Positions 8,291 through 16,738 of a stretch of 37,074 nt of DNA are shown here, piece by piece. The translations under genes and the position numbers were made by a program. The stretch is taken from assembly GCA_937998875.1 (NCBI GenBank), contig CALLBO010000119.1, positions 1-37,074 of the forward strand. Direction: 5' to 3'. The first letter of the stretch is position 1. Every line of letters begins with the position of its first letter. The notes beneath the pieces were generated by a model. The model was not told the origin of the DNA. It worked only from the letters and a program-made list of their open reading frames with translations, and ran no database searches. The stretch comes from an uncultured Granulosicoccaceae bacterium. Its GTDB lineage: Bacteria > Pseudomonadota > Gammaproteobacteria > Granulosicoccales > Granulosicoccaceae.

Positions 8291-8388
8291 TGCAGTAGTG
8301 GCGTGCCAAAGCCGTATTGAATACAATATGCGGGATTCGGTGCGGCGTCGTACCACACAATACACTATTCCCGCGGAGGGTGACCAAT

Positions 8389-8625
8389 ATGAGCAGTATC
8401 GAAGAACGCGTAAAGAAAATCGTCGTTGAGCAACTTGGTGTGAAGGAAGAGGAGGTCACAGAGGCAGCCTCATTTGTTGACGATCTGGGCGCAGATTCAC
8501 TCGATACCGTTGAGTTGGTAATGGCCCTTGAAGAGGAATTCGAATGCGAAATTCCAGACGAAGAGGCCGAAAAAATCGGTACCGTTAAGCAGGCAATTGA
8601 TTACGTTAACGCGAACCTCGGCTAG
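8389..8625 (+). CDS. acpP: Acyl carrier protein AcpP
   Basis: A 78-residue acidic protein that carries growing acyl chains on a 4'-phosphopantetheine arm. The prosthetic-group serine is S37 in LGADSLDTVELV, and the flanking sequence is almost identical to AcpP of other proteobacteria. GGAGGG (8375-8380) lies 8 bases before the ATG at 8389, a strong site as expected for an abundant protein. A weak terminator-like hairpin lies upstream and a long hairpin lies downstream, before fabF. A TACAAT hexamer at 8322-8327 could be a -10 element for an own promoter, but no good -35 accompanies it. Confidence 0.97.
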   Translation: MSSIEERVKKIVVEQLGVKEEEVTEAASFVDDLGADSLDTVELVMALEEEFECEIPDEEAEKIGTVKQAIDYVNANLG

Positions 8626-8657
8626 CTACGCCGAGTTTACCCGGGTTCATTAGTACG

Positions 8658-8710
8658 GTTCGGTTACTGAATTTCTGAGCTGGCTAATGGCTCAGAACTG
8701 TAACCGGAAC
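8658..8710 (+). promoter_or_regulatory. Long hairpin between acpP and fabF
   Basis: TTCTGAGC (8673-8680) pairs with GCTCAGAA (8690-8697). Outside it, GTT-CGGTTAC (8658-8667) pairs with GTAACCG-AAC (8700-8710), with one bulged G and a small internal loop. No T-run follows. The 3' arm contains GGAAC (8706-8710), the only likely Shine-Dalgarno of fabF. The structure could therefore shield fabF translation or stabilise the acpP mRNA end; this is inference. Confidence 0.55.
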
Positions 8711-8718
8711 GATCTCCT

Positions 8719-9957
8719 TTGAGTGCTCGAAAAGTAGTTGTAACCGGCCTCGGGGCGATTACCCCGGTCGGCAACACAGTCGCTGACAGCTGGAAAAACC
8801 TGCTTGCAGGGGTATCCGGTGCAGCAACGGTCGATAGCTTCGATACATCAAGCTTTGCCACGCGTTTTGCAGCGTCGGTCAAGGGGTTTGATGTGAGTGA
8901 GTACATGAGCGTGAAGGACGCACGCAAAATGGATACGTTCATCCATTTCGGCGTGGCGGCCGGTATACAGGCGTTGAACGATGCCGGATTATCAACAGAT
9001 GATCAGGACCCTGAGCGTATCGGTGTTGCGATTGGCTCTGGCATCGGCGGGTTACCCAACATAGAAAAGCAACACAGCACTCTGCTGGATTCCGGCCCGC
9101 GAAGAATGTCGCCGTTCTTTGTGCCATCGACGATCATTAATATGATTGCCGGTAATCTTTCGATCATGCGTGGGTTGCAGGGACCGAATATCAGCATCAC
9201 CACGGCGTGTACCACCGGTACACACAACATTGGTGAAGCAGCTCGTATGATCAAATACGGTGATGCCGATGCCATGGTGTGCGGTGGCGCTGAGATGGCG
9301 ACCTGCCCTCTGGGGTTGGCGGGTTTCGGTGCAGCCAGAGCATTGTCTACCCGTAATGATGACCCGACTGCTGCCAGCAGACCGTGGGATGTTGATCGTG
9401 ACGGATTTGTACTTGGTGATGGAGCAGGGGTTCTGGTGCTCGAAGAATACGAGTACGCCAAAGCCCGCGGCGCTGAGATTTACTGTGAATTAAGTGGTTA
9501 TGGCATGAGTGGTGATGCGTTCCATATGACGCAGCCAGCTAAAAATGGTGATGGCGCAAGACGCTGCATGAATGCAGCAATCAAAGATGCCGGACTTAAT
9601 CCGCAACAGGTCGGTTACATCAATGCGCACGGTACATCGACAGGTGCAGGGGATGTTGCTGAGACGAATGCCGTGAAAGCAAGCTTTGGTGATCATGCAA
9701 GCAAGGTCGCCATCAGCTCGACCAAATCAATGACGGGTCACTTGTTGGGGGCAGCAGGCGGGATCGAAGCCGTTTTTTCAGTCATGGCACTGAAAGATCA
9801 GAAAGTACCGCCAACTATTAATCTCGATAACCCTGATCCCGAATGTGATCTCGACTACGTACCTCATGAAGCTCGTGATGTAAGTATTCAGCACGCTTTG
9901 TCAAATTCGTTTGGGTTTGGCGGCACTAACGCGACACTTATATTCAGTCAGAGCTAG
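8719..9957 (+). CDS. fabF: 3-oxoacyl-ACP synthase II FabF
   Basis: A 412-residue condensing enzyme that elongates acyl-ACP with malonyl-ACP. The catalytic cysteine is C164 in TTACTTGTHN, the histidines are H304 (NAHGTSTGAGD) and H341 (SMTGHLLGAAGG), and K336 is conserved. The N-terminus SARKVVVTGLG lines up with E. coli SKRRVVVTGLG, which forces a TTG start at 8719; no ATG or GTG is available nearby in frame. The weak ribosome binding site (GGAAC) is part of a hairpin, so translation is probably set below that of acpP. In E. coli fabF is followed by pabC, which is absent here. Confidence 0.95.
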   Translation: MSARKVVVTGLGAITPVGNTVADSWKNLLAGVSGAATVDSFDTSSFATRFAASVKGFDVSEYMSVKDARKMDTFIHFGVAAGIQALNDAGLSTDDQDPERIGVAIGSGIGGLPNIEKQHSTLLDSGPRRMSPFFVPSTIINMIAGNLSIMRGLQGPNISITTACTTGTHNIGEAARMIKYGDADAMVCGGAEMATCPLGLAGFGAARALSTRNDDPTAASRPWDVDRDGFVLGDGAGVLVLEEYEYAKARGAEIYCELSGYGMSGDAFHMTQPAKNGDGARRCMNAAIKDAGLNPQQVGYINAHGTSTGAGDVAETNAVKASFGDHASKVAISSTKSMTGHLLGAAGGIEAVFSVMALKDQKVPPTINLDNPDPECDLDYVPHEARDVSIQHALSNSFGFGGTNATLIFSQS

Positions 9958-10058
9958 TTTGACATTAGAGTAACAAGGCGCTGCCAATGCCGGGTTTTGT
10001 GTCTTATCAAACTATAGTTTTACAAGGATTATGTGACCACGCGATTTAAAACAATACG
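9958..10058 (+). other. Gap after fabF, nothing recognised
   Basis: This 101-base stretch, together with the adjoining inverted-repeat segment, makes a 399-base gap between fabF and mltG. It has no credible coding frame. A TTGACA occurs at 9959-9964 but lacks a matching -10 at normal spacing. I see no clear terminator. Confidence 0.4.
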
Positions 10059-10357
10059 CTAGTGTACTGCAACCTCCAAACCCCACAAATGAGTCGATCG
10101 ATCAAAGTGCTTCAGTTTTTATTAGAGATTTCGTACAGATGATTACCCCCAATTATTTATCGACTCTCTCATGCACCTCAATCGTCACCCCTTCGGGAAC
10201 TCGTCATTCGGCTCACAGATGCGTTGCAGCTCTTGAGAAGGGCCTTATGGATAAACTATGGGCCATTACCTTCGAACTGCGTCTTGCTGCCATTGTTGAT
10301 TGGACCATGCAAATGACAAGCTCTCATTCGCAGCGTTTGAAGGTTGCAGTACACTAG
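10059..10357. mobile_element. 299-bp segment bounded by 23-bp inverted repeats (MITE-like)
   Basis: The left arm 10059-10081 and right arm 10335-10357 are inverted copies matching at 22 of 23 positions; both outer ends read CTAG. The 253-bp interior has no convincing gene. The only open stretch (10139-10357) shows no family features and ends inside the right arm. The size and terminal inverted repeats resemble a miniature inverted-repeat transposable element. No target-site duplication is obvious beside the arms. The last base of the right arm is the first base of the mltG GTG start. Chance pairing of 22/23 bases is very unlikely; classification as a mobile element is inference. Confidence 0.5.
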
Positions 10358-11358
10358 TGAAAAAGATTCTCTTATTAATTGTGTTCGTACTTCCATTATG
10401 TGTCGCAGCTCTACTTGCGGTTGATGCGCATCAGTTCTTGAATGCGCCGCTAAGCCAGCCTGAGCAAAACTTTGAACTCGAGGTAAAACCCGGCACCACA
10501 ATCCGCAGCCTTGCGAGTGCATTAAATGCCGACAACAAACTAAAGCGTCCATTGTGGTGGGAGGCTTATGCCCGTTACACCGGTGAGGCGCGCTCGATAA
10601 AAACCGGTGAGTACAGTCTCTCCACTTCTTTAACGCCTATAGCGCTGCTGACCACCCTGCAAAGTAGTCAGCAAAAGCAGTATTCACTGACTTTACTTGA
10701 AGGCTGGAATATCTGGCAGGTGCGTGATGCGCTGGCCAGGGATGCGGTGCTTGAGCAAACTATTCTTGATGTCAGTGATGATGATCTACTGGCTTTCATA
10801 GGTGCGGAAGCGGGTCACCCGGAAGGTCAGTTTCTGCCGGATACTTACCTGTTTCCCAAAGGAACAACCGACGCTGAGTTTCTGTTGCGGGCGCACAAGC
10901 AATTACAGGCAACGCTGGCAGAGGCCTGGCAGGAGCGTGATGAAGGGCTGCCGGTGTCGTCACCCTATGAAGTGCTCATACAAGCTTCTATTATTGAAAA
11001 AGAAACCTCGGTAGAAAGTGAACGGGAAACAATCTCAGGTGTGATTGTAAATCGACTACGCAAGAAGATGCGGCTGCAAATGGACCCGACGGTAATCTAT
11101 GGTATCGGCAAGGATTTTAACGGCAACATTACCCGCAAAGACCTGCAGACAAAAACTCCATATAACACCTATAAGATTCCTGCCCTGCCGCCTACTCCTA
11201 TCGCCATGCCGAGCGCTGCGTCTATTTTTGCAGCAGTTCATCCGCAGGATACCAAAGCGCTGTTTTTTGTCGCGGACGGTACCGGTGGGCATGTTTTCAA
11301 CGAAACTGTTGAAGAGCATAATAAGGCGGTACGCAAATACATTCTTAAAAAGAAGTAG
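10357..11358 (+). CDS. mltG: Endolytic murein transglycosylase MltG (YceG)
   Basis: A 333-residue inner-membrane protein that cuts nascent glycan strands. One N-terminal transmembrane anchor (about residues 4-22) is followed by a LysM-like region and the YceG catalytic domain. The catalytic glutamate is E214 in QASIIEKET, followed by MDPTVIYG and the family block YNTYKIPALPPTPIAMPS. The GTG at 10357 is chosen because it starts directly before the hydrophobic anchor; an in-frame TTG at 10300 would add 19 residues of unlikely sequence. The start overlaps the right arm of the inverted-repeat segment, so its upstream control region may have been replaced. tmk follows after 22 bp. Confidence 0.93.
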   Translation: MKKILLLIVFVLPLCVAALLAVDAHQFLNAPLSQPEQNFELEVKPGTTIRSLASALNADNKLKRPLWWEAYARYTGEARSIKTGEYSLSTSLTPIALLTTLQSSQQKQYSLTLLEGWNIWQVRDALARDAVLEQTILDVSDDDLLAFIGAEAGHPEGQFLPDTYLFPKGTTDAEFLLRAHKQLQATLAEAWQERDEGLPVSSPYEVLIQASIIEKETSVESERETISGVIVNRLRKKMRLQMDPTVIYGIGKDFNGNITRKDLQTKTPYNTYKIPALPPTPIAMPSAASIFAAVHPQDTKALFFVADGTGGHVFNETVEEHNKAVRKYILKKK

Positions 11359-11380
11359 TCACCCCGAACTGGTAAACACT

Positions 11381-12025
11381 ATGCGTGGACGTTTGATCAC
11401 AATTGAAGGGGTAGAAGGTGTCGGTAAATCATCGGTGTTGCCGGTAGTGCGGGACTTCTTAACTGAACAGGGTGTGCAGGTTCTACAGACCAGAGAACCC
11501 GGTGGTACCGAGCTTGGTGAACAGTTACGTGATGTGTTGTTAAACACAGACCAGGAAATTGTGCCGAGCGCCGAATTGCTATTGATGTTTGCAGCCCGTG
11601 CGCAGCACGTAGAGAAAGTTATTCAGCCAGCGCTGCAAAGTGGGATATGGGTGTTGAGTGATCGCTTTACCGACTCAAGTTTTGCTTATCAGGGTGGCGG
11701 CAGACAGCTTGGTGCGGAACGTGTTGAAGTATTAGAGAGATGGGTGCTTGGAGATTTACATGCAGATCTCACGTTGTTACTCGATGCTACCCGCGAGACG
11801 AGTCTTGAGCGAACTAAAAAACGTCGGCAGTTAGATCGTATTGAAACAGAAGGGGACGAGTTCTTTGAGCGCGTGCGGCTAGCGTTTCTCCAGCGAGCAA
11901 AAGCGGACCCGTTGCGCGTCAAAGTGATTGATGCAAACCCTGACTTTAAAACGGTGGCTGCAAGTCTTCGTGTACAACTTGAAGTCAGTTGCGGTCAATG
12001 GTTAAGTGAGGCGGTCGCGTCATAG
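11381..12025 (+). CDS. tmk: Thymidylate kinase Tmk
   Basis: A 214-residue cytoplasmic kinase that makes dTDP from dTMP. The P-loop GVEGVGKS is at residues 10-17, TREPGGTELGEQLR near 38-50 is the substrate-binding block, the DR motif is D94-R95 in SDRFTDSSFAYQGGGR, and the LID is rich in arginine/lysine (RTKKRRQLDR). The ATG at 11381 directly precedes the family N-terminus RGRLITIEGVEG. It lies in the conserved mltG-tmk-holB order. holB starts 19 bp after its stop. The ribosome binding site is weak, which suggests coupling to mltG translation. Confidence 0.95.
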   Translation: MRGRLITIEGVEGVGKSSVLPVVRDFLTEQGVQVLQTREPGGTELGEQLRDVLLNTDQEIVPSAELLLMFAARAQHVEKVIQPALQSGIWVLSDRFTDSSFAYQGGGRQLGAERVEVLERWVLGDLHADLTLLLDATRETSLERTKKRRQLDRIETEGDEFFERVRLAFLQRAKADPLRVKVIDANPDFKTVAASLRVQLEVSCGQWLSEAVAS

Positions 12026-12044
12026 CGGTGGTGATGAAATAATC

Positions 12045-13022
12045 ATGACGATGGCACCATACAGCTGGCAGCAGGAAGCCTGGCAGGTATTAATGCGTGC
12101 CGCGTCTGCCGAACGCCTGCATCATGCGTATTTGATAGTCGGGCGATCAGGAGTAGGTAAGCTCGACATTGCAACCTTACTCGCTCATGCATTGTTATGT
12201 GAAAAATCTCCGGACGCCGCTCCGTGTGGCGACTGCCAGCGTTGCGCATTGAACGCGGCGGGTACCCATCCGGATATCAACCAGCTCGACTGGATAGACA
12301 CCGCTCGTGTCATCAGTGTTGATCAAATAAGAAAACTCACCAGCCAGCTCACGCTGACGACAACCTATGGACCCTATCGAGTGGCCATAGTAAACAAGGC
12401 GCACAGCATGACGCGGGCGGCTGCCAATAGTTTGCTCAAAACTCTCGAAGAACCCGGTGCGGGTGTCATCCTGATTTTACTGGCTGATAACGATGCGCAC
12501 CTGCCTGTCACTATTCGTAGTCGTTGTCAGCGAGTGGTGTTACCGTTGCCGGAGAAATCCGTGGCACTTGACTGGCTGAAAGAGCAGAAAATCTCCAGCC
12601 CTGAAATGGCACTGGAATTCGCACACGGTGCGCCTCTGTTGGCGAGAGACCGCGCAACAGATGTCGACTTGGGATCAATCTCCGAAGTAAAATCGCGATT
12701 TACAGATTTCTTAAATCGCGATTATGAGCCCGCAGAGCTCGCCAGAATCACGGCTGATGTGCTCGGTACCCGTGACGCCTTGACGCTTTTTTTGCAGTGG
12801 ACCACAGAACACATCAAAACCACTGAACTTTCAGCCCTGAACAGCCGCACGAGTAGTAACGGGCATCGCTCCGAGCGCAGATTTCTCAGTCGGGCTCTGG
12901 AGCGGTTACAAAGCGCTTTGCGATTGGATAACCCCAGTCTCAAAACCCAGACTGTACTGGAAGGCGTTTTGGCCGACATACGAATAATGAGAGTCAGAAC
13001 TCGTGCGGAGACTGTTCAATGA
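12045..13022 (+). CDS. holB: DNA polymerase III subunit delta' (HolB)
   Basis: A 325-residue clamp-loader subunit. The AAA+ fold shows GRSGVGK (about 33-39), a zinc-binding set C52, C61, C64, C67 in the CGDCQRC context followed by AGTHPD, the NSLLKTLEEP block, and SRCQRV (the SRC motif) after TIRS. This pattern is that of delta' rather than gamma/tau. ATG at 12045 is chosen; a second ATG two codons later is equally possible. The stop overlaps the pilZ start by 4 bases (ATGA), so the two genes are translationally coupled. Confidence 0.94.
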   Translation: MTMAPYSWQQEAWQVLMRAASAERLHHAYLIVGRSGVGKLDIATLLAHALLCEKSPDAAPCGDCQRCALNAAGTHPDINQLDWIDTARVISVDQIRKLTSQLTLTTTYGPYRVAIVNKAHSMTRAAANSLLKTLEEPGAGVILILLADNDAHLPVTIRSRCQRVVLPLPEKSVALDWLKEQKISSPEMALEFAHGAPLLARDRATDVDLGSISEVKSRFTDFLNRDYEPAELARITADVLGTRDALTLFLQWTTEHIKTTELSALNSRTSSNGHRSERRFLSRALERLQSALRLDNPSLKTQTVLEGVLADIRIMRVRTRAETVQ

Positions 13023-13357
13023 CCACTAATCGCAAAGCGATTGTTTCGCTTTCCATCAACGATCGCGGTGCACTGCAAGCGGCTTACATGCCTTTTGTTG
13101 ACGGCGGCGGCATATTTGTACCTACCACTCAGCAATACAATCTGGGTGATGAGGTGTTCCTGCTGTTTGGCCTGATGGATGAATCTGAGCGATTTCCAGT
13201 GCCTGCGAAAGTCTGCTGGATTACGTCATCCGGTAACAACGAGACTGCCGGTATCGGTGTGCAGTTTATCGGTGAAAAAACAGAACCCGTACGACGGGCA
13301 ATTGAAGATACGCTGGGTGGACTGCTCAATTCAGAGCGCGCGACTCACACCATGTAG
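13019..13357 (+). CDS. pilZ: Type IV pilus PilZ protein
   Basis: A 112-residue single-domain PilZ protein of the kind required for type IV pilus assembly. The segments ALQAAYMPFVDGGGIFVPT, YNLGDEVFLLFGLMDE and AKVCWIT are typical of the pilus PilZ subgroup. The RxxxR motif used for cyclic-di-GMP binding is not evident near the N-terminus, as in other pilus PilZ proteins. It overlaps holB by 4 bases. tatD, which often follows holB/pilZ, is missing. Two hairpins follow within 70 bp and probably end the transcript. Confidence 0.93.
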   Translation: MTTNRKAIVSLSINDRGALQAAYMPFVDGGGIFVPTTQQYNLGDEVFLLFGLMDESERFPVPAKVCWITSSGNNETAGIGVQFIGEKTEPVRRAIEDTLGGLLNSERATHTM

Positions 13358-13361
13358 TTCG

Positions 13362-13387
13362 CTGCAGGGACCACCTGCAGTTCTCTT
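13362..13387 (+). terminator. Hairpin directly after pilZ
   Basis: CTGCAGG (13362-13368) pairs perfectly with CCTGCAG (13374-13380) over a 5-base loop and is followed by TTCTCTT. The T-tract is weak, so this is a modest terminator candidate. Confidence 0.45.
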
Positions 13388-13400
13388 CTGAAATTATGCG

Positions 13401-13427
13401 ACAACCATCCAGCAGGGTGGTTGTGTT
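13401..13427 (+). terminator. Probable terminator of the mltG-tmk-holB-pilZ transcript
   Basis: ACAACCATCC (13401-13410) pairs with GGGTGGTTGT (13415-13424), with one T-G wobble, over the loop AGCA. A short T-rich stretch (GTTT) follows. This is the stronger of the two hairpins after pilZ. Confidence 0.6.
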
Positions 13428-13537
13428 TGCGTGTCTGCATTACACTGCCAGCAATTGACCGGTGTCGCACCTACCCGGCACGATCCGCCCGGCCAGGCAG
13501 GCCAGCAGATAGTTGCAATATAACCGTCTTGTAGCTA

Positions 13538-13566
13538 TTGCACTCGAGTCGGACAGTCCCTATAAA
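13538..13566 (+). promoter_or_regulatory. Weak sigma70-like promoter candidate before the M16C peptidase
   Basis: TTGCAC (13538-13543) and TATAAA (13561-13566) are separated by 17 bases and lie about 70 bp upstream of the peptidase ATG. The -35 matches consensus at only three positions. A TATAAT at 13579-13584 is an alternative -10 without a good -35. Confidence 0.35.
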
Positions 13567-13636
13567 TCACGTACAGCCTATAATTGACGAATAAGCCTTT
13601 CCGTCGGGTTGCCGATGGACACTACCCGGAGCATTT

Positions 13637-16546
13637 ATGCCTCAGAGCGCAGCGTTTGATGAAGTAAGACGATACCCGATCGATTCTTTGAATCTTGAAT
13701 ATCAGGAGTACAAGCATCAAAAAACCGGCGCTCGGCATATTCATCTGGCAGCTGATGATGATCAGAATGCGTTTCTGGTTGCGTTCTTAACAGTTCCGCA
13801 GGACTCCACCGGAGTAGCGCACATTCTTGAGCATACGGCACTTTGCGGCAGCAAACGCTATCCGGTGCGTGATCCGTTTTTTATGATGATGCGGCGCTCA
13901 TTAAATACCTTCATGAATGCGTTTACTTCCAGTGACTGGACGGCGTATCCGTTTGCAAGCCGTAATCGTAAAGATTACTTTAATTTGCTCGATGTTTATC
14001 TCGACGCCACTTTTTTCCCAAGCCTGAATGAGCTCGACTTTAAACAGGAAGGTCACCGGCTTGATTTTACAGAGCCTGGTAACATCGACTCGCCACTGAT
14101 GTACAAGGGTGTGGTCTTTAATGAAATGAAAGGTGCCTACAGTTCACCTAACTCGCGCTTGATGAAGCAATTTACCAGAGCGCTATTCCCGAGTGTGACT
14201 TATCACCATGATAGTGGTGGCGACCCGGCTGACATTCCTGATCTGACTTGGGAGCAACTTAAGGCGTTTCACGCACGTCATTATCATCCTTCGAATGCGG
14301 TTATGTTTACTTATGGTGATTTGCCAGCCGCTGAGTTGCAAAGTAAATTCGAAGAACGTGCGTTGTCAGAGTTTGATCATCTTGACGTTTCCGATCTGGC
14401 AATTCCCGACGAAAAAAGATACTCGTCACCGCAGAACATTGTAAGCAGTTACCCGCTGCCGGACGGGCCAACAGAAAATCGCACTCATGTTGTGCTTGGC
14501 TGGTTGCTTGGCAGAAACTCTGACATGCGCAAAGTCATGGAAGCGCGAGTGTTATCTGATGTGCTACTCGATAACAGTAGCTCACCGCTCCGGCTTGCAC
14601 TTGAAACCTCTGATCTTGGTACCGCACCTTCACCTTTGTGTGGAGTGGATGACGATACTCGAGAGATGGGTTTTGCCTGTGGTATCGAAGGGACTGAACC
14701 TGAACGTGCAGATGAAGTGGAAGCCCTGATTTTAGGTGTGCTGAAAGAAGTTGCAGATAAAGGTGTGCCTAAAGAGGCGGTAACGTCTGTGCTGCATCAG
14801 CTTGAGTTGTCGCAACGTGAAATAACCGGTGACGGGTTCCCCTACGGTCTGCAACTATCTTTGCGGGCACTAACTCCGGCTTTGCATGGTGGTGACCCGG
14901 TTGCATCACTTGAGATTGATGAGCTGCTTGCAGAAGTTCGCAAAGATGCAGAAGACCCGCAGTTTATACCACGGCTTATCAACGAATTGTTGCTGGATAA
15001 TCCGCACCGTATTCGTCTGACGATGGCGCCTGATCCTGAACTTACCAATAAAGAAGAGGCAGCCGAAGCAGAGACGCTCAAGGCACTGGATGAAAGTCTT
15101 GCAAAAGACGAGCGAGAGCATATTGCCAATCTTGCTGTTGAGCTGGAGAAGCGTCAGGAAAGTAAAGATGACCCGGAGTTGCTGCCAAGGGTAACCCTGG
15201 CTGATGTTCCGGATGACCTTAAGTATCCGGTAGGTACACGACGAAATGCCGGTGATAAACCGGTATGCTGGTATAGCGCTGGTACCAATGGCATGGTCTA
15301 CAAGCAATGGGTAGCGGAGTTACCTGACTTTGATGAAGAGTTAATCGAAGTACTGCCGGGCTACACCACGATGCTTGCAGAATTAGGTAGCGGTGGCCGC
15401 AGCTATGTTGAAACACAGGCCGCTCAGGCAGCAGTGCTCGGTGGCATCAGTGCACGAATCTCAACCCGCAGTGTTTTAAACTCTACTGAAGAGATGCATG
15501 CGGTCATGGTGATGGCTTCCAAGGGCTTGAATCGCAATCTTGAGCACATCACCGGATTTATCGAACAGACGATGGAGTCGCCGGACTTTTCAGAAGTCGA
15601 CCGCATTGGTGATCTCATTTCACAGTCCCGCGCACGCGTAGAGAGCTCCGTAACCGGTCGTGGTCATGCACTTGCGGCATCGGCAGCGAGCAGTCGCTTC
15701 AGTGCGGCAGCCGCCCTGGGCAATAAGTGGAGCGGTCTTGAAGCCGTTGCGCATATAAAAGCCATAGATGATCGCATCCAGAAAGATAAGAACGAACTGA
15801 ACGTACTCGTAGATAAGTTTCGTCAGATTCATGAACGCATTCGCACAGCACCCGGCGAATGGCTTGTGGTCTCTGAAGAGGAGCAACAAGCAGCGATAGA
15901 AAAAGTCATAGCCGCAAGCAATCTTGGTGCTAACACGAGTGCAATTGACCCGTTCTGCTATCAATATGAGCCAGGCTCCATTAAGCAGGCCTGGTCTGCA
16001 AACACCCAGGTCAATTTCTGCGCACAGGCACATGTAGCTGTGCCGTCGGGTCATAAAGACTCAGCCCCGCTGACCGTGTTGGGTGAATACCTGAGCAACG
16101 GATTTCTGCACAGTGCTATTCGTGAGAAGGGTGGCGCGTACGGCGGTGGTGCCGGTTACGTGGGTGAGAGTGCTGCGTTTCGCTTCTACTCTTATCGTGA
16201 CCCGAGACTGCAGGAGACTTATGCTGATTTTGATGCCTCGGTTGATTGGATGCTGAACGACAAGCACGAAGAGCGTCTGCTGGAAGAGGCAATTCTCGGC
16301 ATTATCGGTCGTATCGATAAACCCGGATCACCAGCGGGTGAGGCTATCGGCAATTATTACTCAGAGCGCTTCGGCAGAGATGCTGCCTATACATCCGAGG
16401 TTCGCAAGCGGATTCTGGCTGTGACGCTGGAAGATCTCAAGTCAGTAACCGAGCGTTACCTGACGAGCGGCGGTGCGAGCTACGCCGTAGTTGGACCTTC
16501 AGACCAGCTTGATTTGCTGGATGGTTTTGAAAGGCTCAGTGTATAG
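13637..16546 (+). CDS. M16C zinc metallopeptidase (presequence protease/PreP-like)
   Basis: A 969-residue insulinase-family peptidase. The inverted zinc motif HxxEH is H62-I-L-E65-H66 in GVAHILEHTALCGS, the distal glutamate is E163 in FNEMKGAYSSP, and the C-terminal half carries IREKGGAYGGGAGY, the R/Y substrate-binding block. The length and the PVRDPFFMMMRRSLNTFMNA segment match the M16C subgroup (mitochondrial PreP/Cym1 and bacterial homologues), in which two halves enclose a chamber that degrades short unstructured peptides. No signal peptide is seen, so it is probably cytoplasmic. GGAG (13628-13631) precedes the ATG. The gene appears to be its own transcription unit. Confidence 0.92.
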   Translation: MPQSAAFDEVRRYPIDSLNLEYQEYKHQKTGARHIHLAADDDQNAFLVAFLTVPQDSTGVAHILEHTALCGSKRYPVRDPFFMMMRRSLNTFMNAFTSSDWTAYPFASRNRKDYFNLLDVYLDATFFPSLNELDFKQEGHRLDFTEPGNIDSPLMYKGVVFNEMKGAYSSPNSRLMKQFTRALFPSVTYHHDSGGDPADIPDLTWEQLKAFHARHYHPSNAVMFTYGDLPAAELQSKFEERALSEFDHLDVSDLAIPDEKRYSSPQNIVSSYPLPDGPTENRTHVVLGWLLGRNSDMRKVMEARVLSDVLLDNSSSPLRLALETSDLGTAPSPLCGVDDDTREMGFACGIEGTEPERADEVEALILGVLKEVADKGVPKEAVTSVLHQLELSQREITGDGFPYGLQLSLRALTPALHGGDPVASLEIDELLAEVRKDAEDPQFIPRLINELLLDNPHRIRLTMAPDPELTNKEEAAEAETLKALDESLAKDEREHIANLAVELEKRQESKDDPELLPRVTLADVPDDLKYPVGTRRNAGDKPVCWYSAGTNGMVYKQWVAELPDFDEELIEVLPGYTTMLAELGSGGRSYVETQAAQAAVLGGISARISTRSVLNSTEEMHAVMVMASKGLNRNLEHITGFIEQTMESPDFSEVDRIGDLISQSRARVESSVTGRGHALAASAASSRFSAAAALGNKWSGLEAVAHIKAIDDRIQKDKNELNVLVDKFRQIHERIRTAPGEWLVVSEEEQQAAIEKVIAASNLGANTSAIDPFCYQYEPGSIKQAWSANTQVNFCAQAHVAVPSGHKDSAPLTVLGEYLSNGFLHSAIREKGGAYGGGAGYVGESAAFRFYSYRDPRLQETYADFDASVDWMLNDKHEERLLEEAILGIIGRIDKPGSPAGEAIGNYYSERFGRDAAYTSEVRKRILAVTLEDLKSVTERYLTSGGASYAVVGPSDQLDLLDGFERLSV

Positions 16547-16738
16547 TGCACATCCATGTGCGAGGTTGCCTCCATACTCGGTGCGACGAGACTTTGGTTG
16601 TCTAGTCAAGTCAGCGAACCCGTGAGCATACGTTAAAGCTGGAATTTGTCGATAGTATGTATGGGGGATTGCTTTTTACCTTCTGACTGCTACGGAGTCT
16701 CGAATCGTGGGTACGCACAGTAATCTAGGGGAATTGCT

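Noticed and set aside
10300..10356. Upstream TTG start for mltG adding 19 residues
   Set aside because: The added residues are polar and precede the membrane anchor with no family counterpart; the GTG at 10357 fits better, though its Shine-Dalgarno is weak.
10139..10357. A 72-codon frame between fabF and mltG as a pabC remnant
   Set aside because: I could not match it to PabC, and it lies inside the inverted-repeat segment, ending in the right arm.
13358..13636. tatD remnant after pilZ
   Set aside because: No frame or motif of TatD is visible in these 279 bases; the stretch holds two hairpins and a weak promoter candidate only.
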